A DNA stretch of 64,000 nucleotides from contig NC_088345.1 of assembly GCF_036884655.1 (NCBI RefSeq), positions 21,480,501 through 21,544,500 on the forward strand. Direction: 5' to 3'. This document shows, piece by piece, positions 60,196-64,000 of this stretch. Origin of the DNA: Musa acuminata AAA Group. Lineage: Eukaryota > Streptophyta > Magnoliopsida > Zingiberales > Musaceae. A program made the translations under genes and the position numbers. The stretch's first letter is position 1. Every line of letters begins with the position of its first letter. The notes beneath the pieces are model-generated. The model was not told where the DNA came from. It made no database searches and saw nothing but the letters and a program-made list of their open reading frames with translations.

Positions 60196-61779
60196 ATGGC
60201 TTACGCCGGAAACCAAGAGGGCCATTCTATTACACGTCCACCCATGTTTAATGGGACGGACTACACCTATTGGAAGACCCGAATGAGGATTTTTCTTATT
60301 TCTATGGACGTTGAACTTTGGAATCTTGTCGAGAATGGTTTTTCAAAGTCTTCTCTTCTAACGATCGATTGGAATGATTTGGAGAAGAAGGCTTTCACTC
60401 TTAATGCAAAGGCTATGAATGCCTTATTTTGCGCACTTGATAAAAACGAGTTTAATCGTGTTTCGATTTGTGAAACTGCATTTGATATTTGGCACACACT
60501 CGAAGTGACTCATGAAGGCACAAGTAGAGTGAAAGAGTCAAAAATCAATCTTTTGTTACACTCTTTCGAACTTTTCCGGATGAAACCGAGTGAGACTATT
60601 GGCGACATATTTACCCGTTTCACGGATGTCGTCAACGGTCTAAAAGGACTCGGAAAAAGTTTTTCGGATTTTAAGCTCGTAAATAAGATTCTAAGATCCC
60701 TTCCTAAGAGTTGGGATCGTAAAGTCACTGCTATTCAAGAGGCAAAAGATCTAAACAACTTCCCTCTTGAAGAACTAATTGGGTCATTAATGACCTACGA
60801 GATGACTTGCAAAGCTCATGAAGAGCAAGAAGCAATCCTTCCAAAGAACAGGAAGGATATGACACTTAGAACTTTGGAAGACCACTTGAAAGAAAACTCA
60901 AGTGATGAGGACTGTAACGATGACTTGGCACTTCTAACAAGAAAATTTAAAAAATTCATTAAAAGAAACAAGTTTAAGAATGACACTAAAAATAAACTTG
61001 AACCCAAGAAGGACGAACTTATTTACTATGAGTGCAAAAAGCCGGGACACTACAAGAGTGATTGTCCCCGAGCCAAAAAGAGAACAACAAAGAAGAAGGC
61101 GCTCAAAACAACATGGGATGAATCGAGCGCATCCGAAGAAGAGGAGTCCAACACCGAGCAAGTTGCTCATTACGCCTTAATAGCCATCGGAGAGGACGTA
61201 ACAAATTTATTAGATGCAGATTTATCTTTCGATGAATTATTAAATGCCTTCCATGACTTATTTGATGAATGCAAGATTATCAATAGAAAATATAAATTGC
61301 TAAAAAAGGAGCATGATAGTCTTACTTGTGATTTTGATAAGTTAAAAACTAAATATCATGATAGTTTAAATTCATGTATCAAATGCCATGATCTAGAAAC
61401 TCTCAAAAAAGAAAACCTGCTACATAAGGACACCTTGAAGAAATTCGAGGTTGGTAGCAAGTCATTGAACATGATCCTTGCAAACAAGGGTCACATTCCA
61501 AAAAGGAGTGGAATTGGATTTGTGAGAAGTCCTCACCTAAATCCAACCACCTTTATAAAAGGCCCCATCTTACATGTTCAACACCAAGCCAAATGCAACT
61601 TTTGTTGCAAATTTGGACACAAGACGCATTATTGTCCATTCAAGAAAATTAGTCCAAACAAATTGATTTGGGTTCCTAAAGGAACCATGATAAACTCTAT
61701 GCAACATAATAAACAATGTAGATCTATCTTTGAGGCATCCAAAAGCAAATGGGTACCTAAAAATCATCCTTTCTTGTAG
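60196..61779 (+). CDS. Sirevirus E gag, intact 527 aa
   Basis: Open from MAYAGNQEGHSITRPPMF to VPKNHPFL. It contains the capsid-like domain (aa 15-230), a Lys-rich stretch, zinc knuckle 1 near aa 278 with its first Cys replaced by Tyr (YYECKKPGHYKSDC), an acidic/Ser linker, a coiled-coil-like region (about aa 345-425), zinc knuckle 2 near aa 467 (CNFCCKFGHKTHYC), and a stop UAG at 61777-61779 shared with B and D. Start chosen by homology with element D (MAYIRTQEGHS). It would form the retroelement particle. The LTR and primer-binding site lie directly upstream. Confidence 0.87.
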   Translation: MAYAGNQEGHSITRPPMFNGTDYTYWKTRMRIFLISMDVELWNLVENGFSKSSLLTIDWNDLEKKAFTLNAKAMNALFCALDKNEFNRVSICETAFDIWHTLEVTHEGTSRVKESKINLLLHSFELFRMKPSETIGDIFTRFTDVVNGLKGLGKSFSDFKLVNKILRSLPKSWDRKVTAIQEAKDLNNFPLEELIGSLMTYEMTCKAHEEQEAILPKNRKDMTLRTLEDHLKENSSDEDCNDDLALLTRKFKKFIKRNKFKNDTKNKLEPKKDELIYYECKKPGHYKSDCPRAKKRTTKKKALKTTWDESSASEEEESNTEQVAHYALIAIGEDVTNLLDADLSFDELLNAFHDLFDECKIINRKYKLLKKEHDSLTCDFDKLKTKYHDSLNSCIKCHDLETLKKENLLHKDTLKKFEVGSKSLNMILANKGHIPKRSGIGFVRSPHLNPTTFIKGPILHVQHQAKCNFCCKFGHKTHYCPFKKISPNKLIWVPKGTMINSMQHNKQCRSIFEASKSKWVPKNHPFL

Positions 61780-63215
61780 AAACCCACACCATCGCAAGCT
61801 AGGAGCAAGAGATGGTACCTTGATAGTGGATGCTCAAGGCATATGACCGGAGATCCATCTCAATTCTCTAAGCTCACTAGCATAGACGAAGGCTATGTCA
61901 CCTTCGGAGACAACAACAAGGGTAAAATCATTGGCAAATGAACCATAGGTAACAAATCCAACTTCTTTATTGAAGATGTTTTGTTAGTTGATGGTTTAAA
62001 ATATAACCTCTTGAGCATTAGTCAATTATGTGATAAAGGATACACTGTCAAATTCGAATCTAATGCTTGCATCATTGAAAAACCACATAAGAACATGTAT
62101 ATGATTGCATTAAAACAAAATAACGTATACACTATTGACATCAATGATTTGTGTATTGAAATGTGTTTTGCGGTTATGAATGAGGATGCTTGGCTATGGC
62201 ATAGAAGATTAGGTCATGCTAGCATGAAACTAATCACTCAAATATCATCTAGAGAACTTGTAAGAGGAATTCCTCATATCAAGTTCATCAAAGATAATGT
62301 ATGTTATGCTTGCCAATTAGGTAAACAAATTAAGGGTAGTTTCAAAGCTAAGAATCAAATAAGCACCTCTAGGCCCTTACAATTGATCCATATGGACTTA
62401 TTCGGATCAATCTCTACATCGAGTCTAGGAGGTAGCAAATATGCTTTTGTCATTGTTGATGACTATAGCAGATATACATGGACCTACTTCTTAAAACAGA
62501 AAAATGAATGCTTTAGATATTTTACCAAGTTTTGTAAACTTGTTCAAAATGAGAAGGGTTCTATGATTTCGTCAATTAGAAGTGATCATGGTGGAGAATT
62601 TCAAAACTATGATTTCCAAGAATTCTGTGAACTCAATGGATACAACCATAATTTCTCTACTCCAAGAAATCCTCAACAAAATGGGGTAGTAGAAAGAAAA
62701 AATCGAAATCTACAAGAAATGGCAAGAACCATGTTGAATGAACATAGCCTACCCAAATATTTTTGGGCCGAAGCCGTAAACACTGCATGCTATATTTTGA
62801 ATAGAGTTCTAGTAAGACCCTTACTCACCAAAACTCCTTATGAGTTATGGAATAACAAAAAACCCAATGTCTCATATTTTAAAGTCTTTGGGTGTAAGTG
62901 TTTTATCTTGAATGAAAAGGATAACTTAGGAAAATTCGATGCTAAATCTGATGAAGGAATCTTTCTTGGTTATTCTTCGGTATCTAAAGCTTTTCATATT
63001 TTCAATAAAAGAACTTTAATTATTGAAGAATCCATCCATGTTATTTTCAATGAGATTTCAGAAATTAGGAAAAATGATCTTGATGATGATGTTAATTTTG
63101 ATTCTTTGAATTTAAACAAAACCCCGTCTCCAACTAGCAACTTGGATGCATCCACTTCCCAGATTTCCTTGCCCAAGGATTGGAAGTATGTAGATGCTCA
63201 TCCTAAGGAGCTAAT
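61780..63215 (+). pseudogene. Sirevirus E pol (protease and integrase), one stop, cut by an LTR
   Basis: In the gag frame after UAG. Protease WYLDSGCSRHMTGD is intact. TGA 61939-61941 replaces GGA. From there 425 codons are open: integrase finger (HRRLGHASMK ... CYACQLGK), catalytic HMDLFG, RSDHGGEF and NGVVERKNRNL, then the connection to RT. An LTR at 63216 interrupts it before RT. Confidence 0.87.
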
Positions 63216-64000
63216 TGTTGAATCTCGGATTTTGATGATATAATCAATTGGTGGGTTAATTGATCTAATCCATATTATTGAGTTAAGTGTGCAGGATTAA
63301 CTACGATAACCAGAAAACATAAAGCAAGGATACCGGAGTCGAGCTCGATGGACGTTTAAGAGACCGAAGAATCATCGGAGATGCTGCCGGAACCATCCGA
63401 GAAGAAATCGGGAACGTGTCGGAAGTTCGCCGAAGAAATCGTCGGAGGCTCGCGGAGATCACCGAGAAGGCTCGGCTACTCGTTAAAAGTCATCACAAAG
63501 ATTGGGAGCTTGCAGGGAGTCCGTCGGAAGAAGTTCGTCGGAAAGCTCGCCGGAACAAGACTCGACGTTCGCGGTTGAAAATTTGCTTAGGATGTGTTTT
63601 GGTTATGTAGTCCACTTGTAATTAGGATTAGGATTAAGAGATAATCCTATATCCTGGTTAGGGGCCAACTGGGCCCAAAGTCAGAGTTGGTTTAGGCTAA
63701 AAATTAAGCTAAACCAGCGAACTAGAGAGCCAAGATTGAAGCCCAACTAGTGGCTGAAAACACTGTAGTTGGGCTGAAATCACTGTAGGCGGTGGCACCG
63801 CCTAGTTTGGCGGTGGAACCGCCCAGCACCCGAGTGCTGGGCGGTGACACCTCCTTGGCTGGGCGGTTGCACCGCCCAGTACCCGAGTGCTGGGCGGTGG
63901 CACCGCCTGGCTGGGCGGTGGAACCTCCAGCACCGGGAACCCTAAAAGAATTCAAATTTTGAAACCCAAAATTTGAATCCTCTTGAGGCCTATAAATACC
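63216..64000 (+). repeat. Sirevirus LTR (type B), 3' end outside the window
   Basis: TGTTGAATCTCGG start inside the pol of element E, preceded by CTAAT (63211-63215), the expected TSD. Palindromes GGCGGTGGCACCGCC at 63790-63925 and TATAAATA at 63991-63998. Whether it is solo or a 5' LTR cannot be told here. Confidence 0.85.

Overview
The window is plant nuclear DNA, probably from a monocot, although the sequence alone does not fix the species. Almost all of it is a nested stack of LTR retrotransposons. The evidence is 5-bp target-site duplications (TSDs), primer-binding sites complementary to initiator tRNA-Met (TGGTATCAGAGC), polypurine tracts, and decayed gag/pol frames. One intact host gene lies on the minus strand at 28392-30547. 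Its four exons encode 140 aa resembling the mitochondrial ribosomal protein mL64/CRIF1 family. A broken fragment of a MAP kinase gene lies at 31070-31319 and runs into a TA microsatellite.

Layout. 1-1296 is the 3' end of a Ty1/copia Sirevirus-like element, followed by its 3' LTR (1297-3258). 3259-7633 is a tandem array of a miniature LTR element (TRIM; 166-bp LTR, about 200-bp internal part), split by a 1967-bp solo Sirevirus LTR (4568-6534). 7634-9149 and 14543-15416 are pieces of a large-LTR gypsy family called F here. 9155-14542 is a minus-strand gypsy element, G1. 15417-24513 is a Sirevirus (B) with unlike LTRs, the 3' one split by a solo LTR. 24514-25560 is a 29-31 bp minisatellite. 25561-31700 is the low-repeat island with the host gene. 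32150-47192 holds a plus-strand gypsy copy (G3), split by a 11.9-kb large-LTR element (F1, 33505-45424) that itself carries a solo Sirevirus LTR. 47193-64000 holds Sirevirus D, entered by gypsy G2 (48975-54380) and by Sirevirus E (from 58656), which is entered by another LTR at 63216.

Three points stand out. (1) G1, G2 and G3 lie at different sites with their own TSDs, where these can be read, yet share the same gag stop codon and the same reverse-transcriptase frameshift plus core deletion. G1 and G2 also share an integrase deletion. This looks like a defective chromovirus family that spread using proteins supplied in trans. (2) Sireviruses B, D and E all carry an in-frame UAG at the same place between gag and pol, which suggests stop-codon readthrough rather than random decay. 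(3) Two Sirevirus LTRs sit at the identical nucleotide inside TRIM primer-binding sites, which points to duplication of a composite TRIM/LTR unit.

Elements B and D, the three G copies and F1 are all broken. The gag of Sirevirus E (527 aa) is the only long retroelement protein that is still open.
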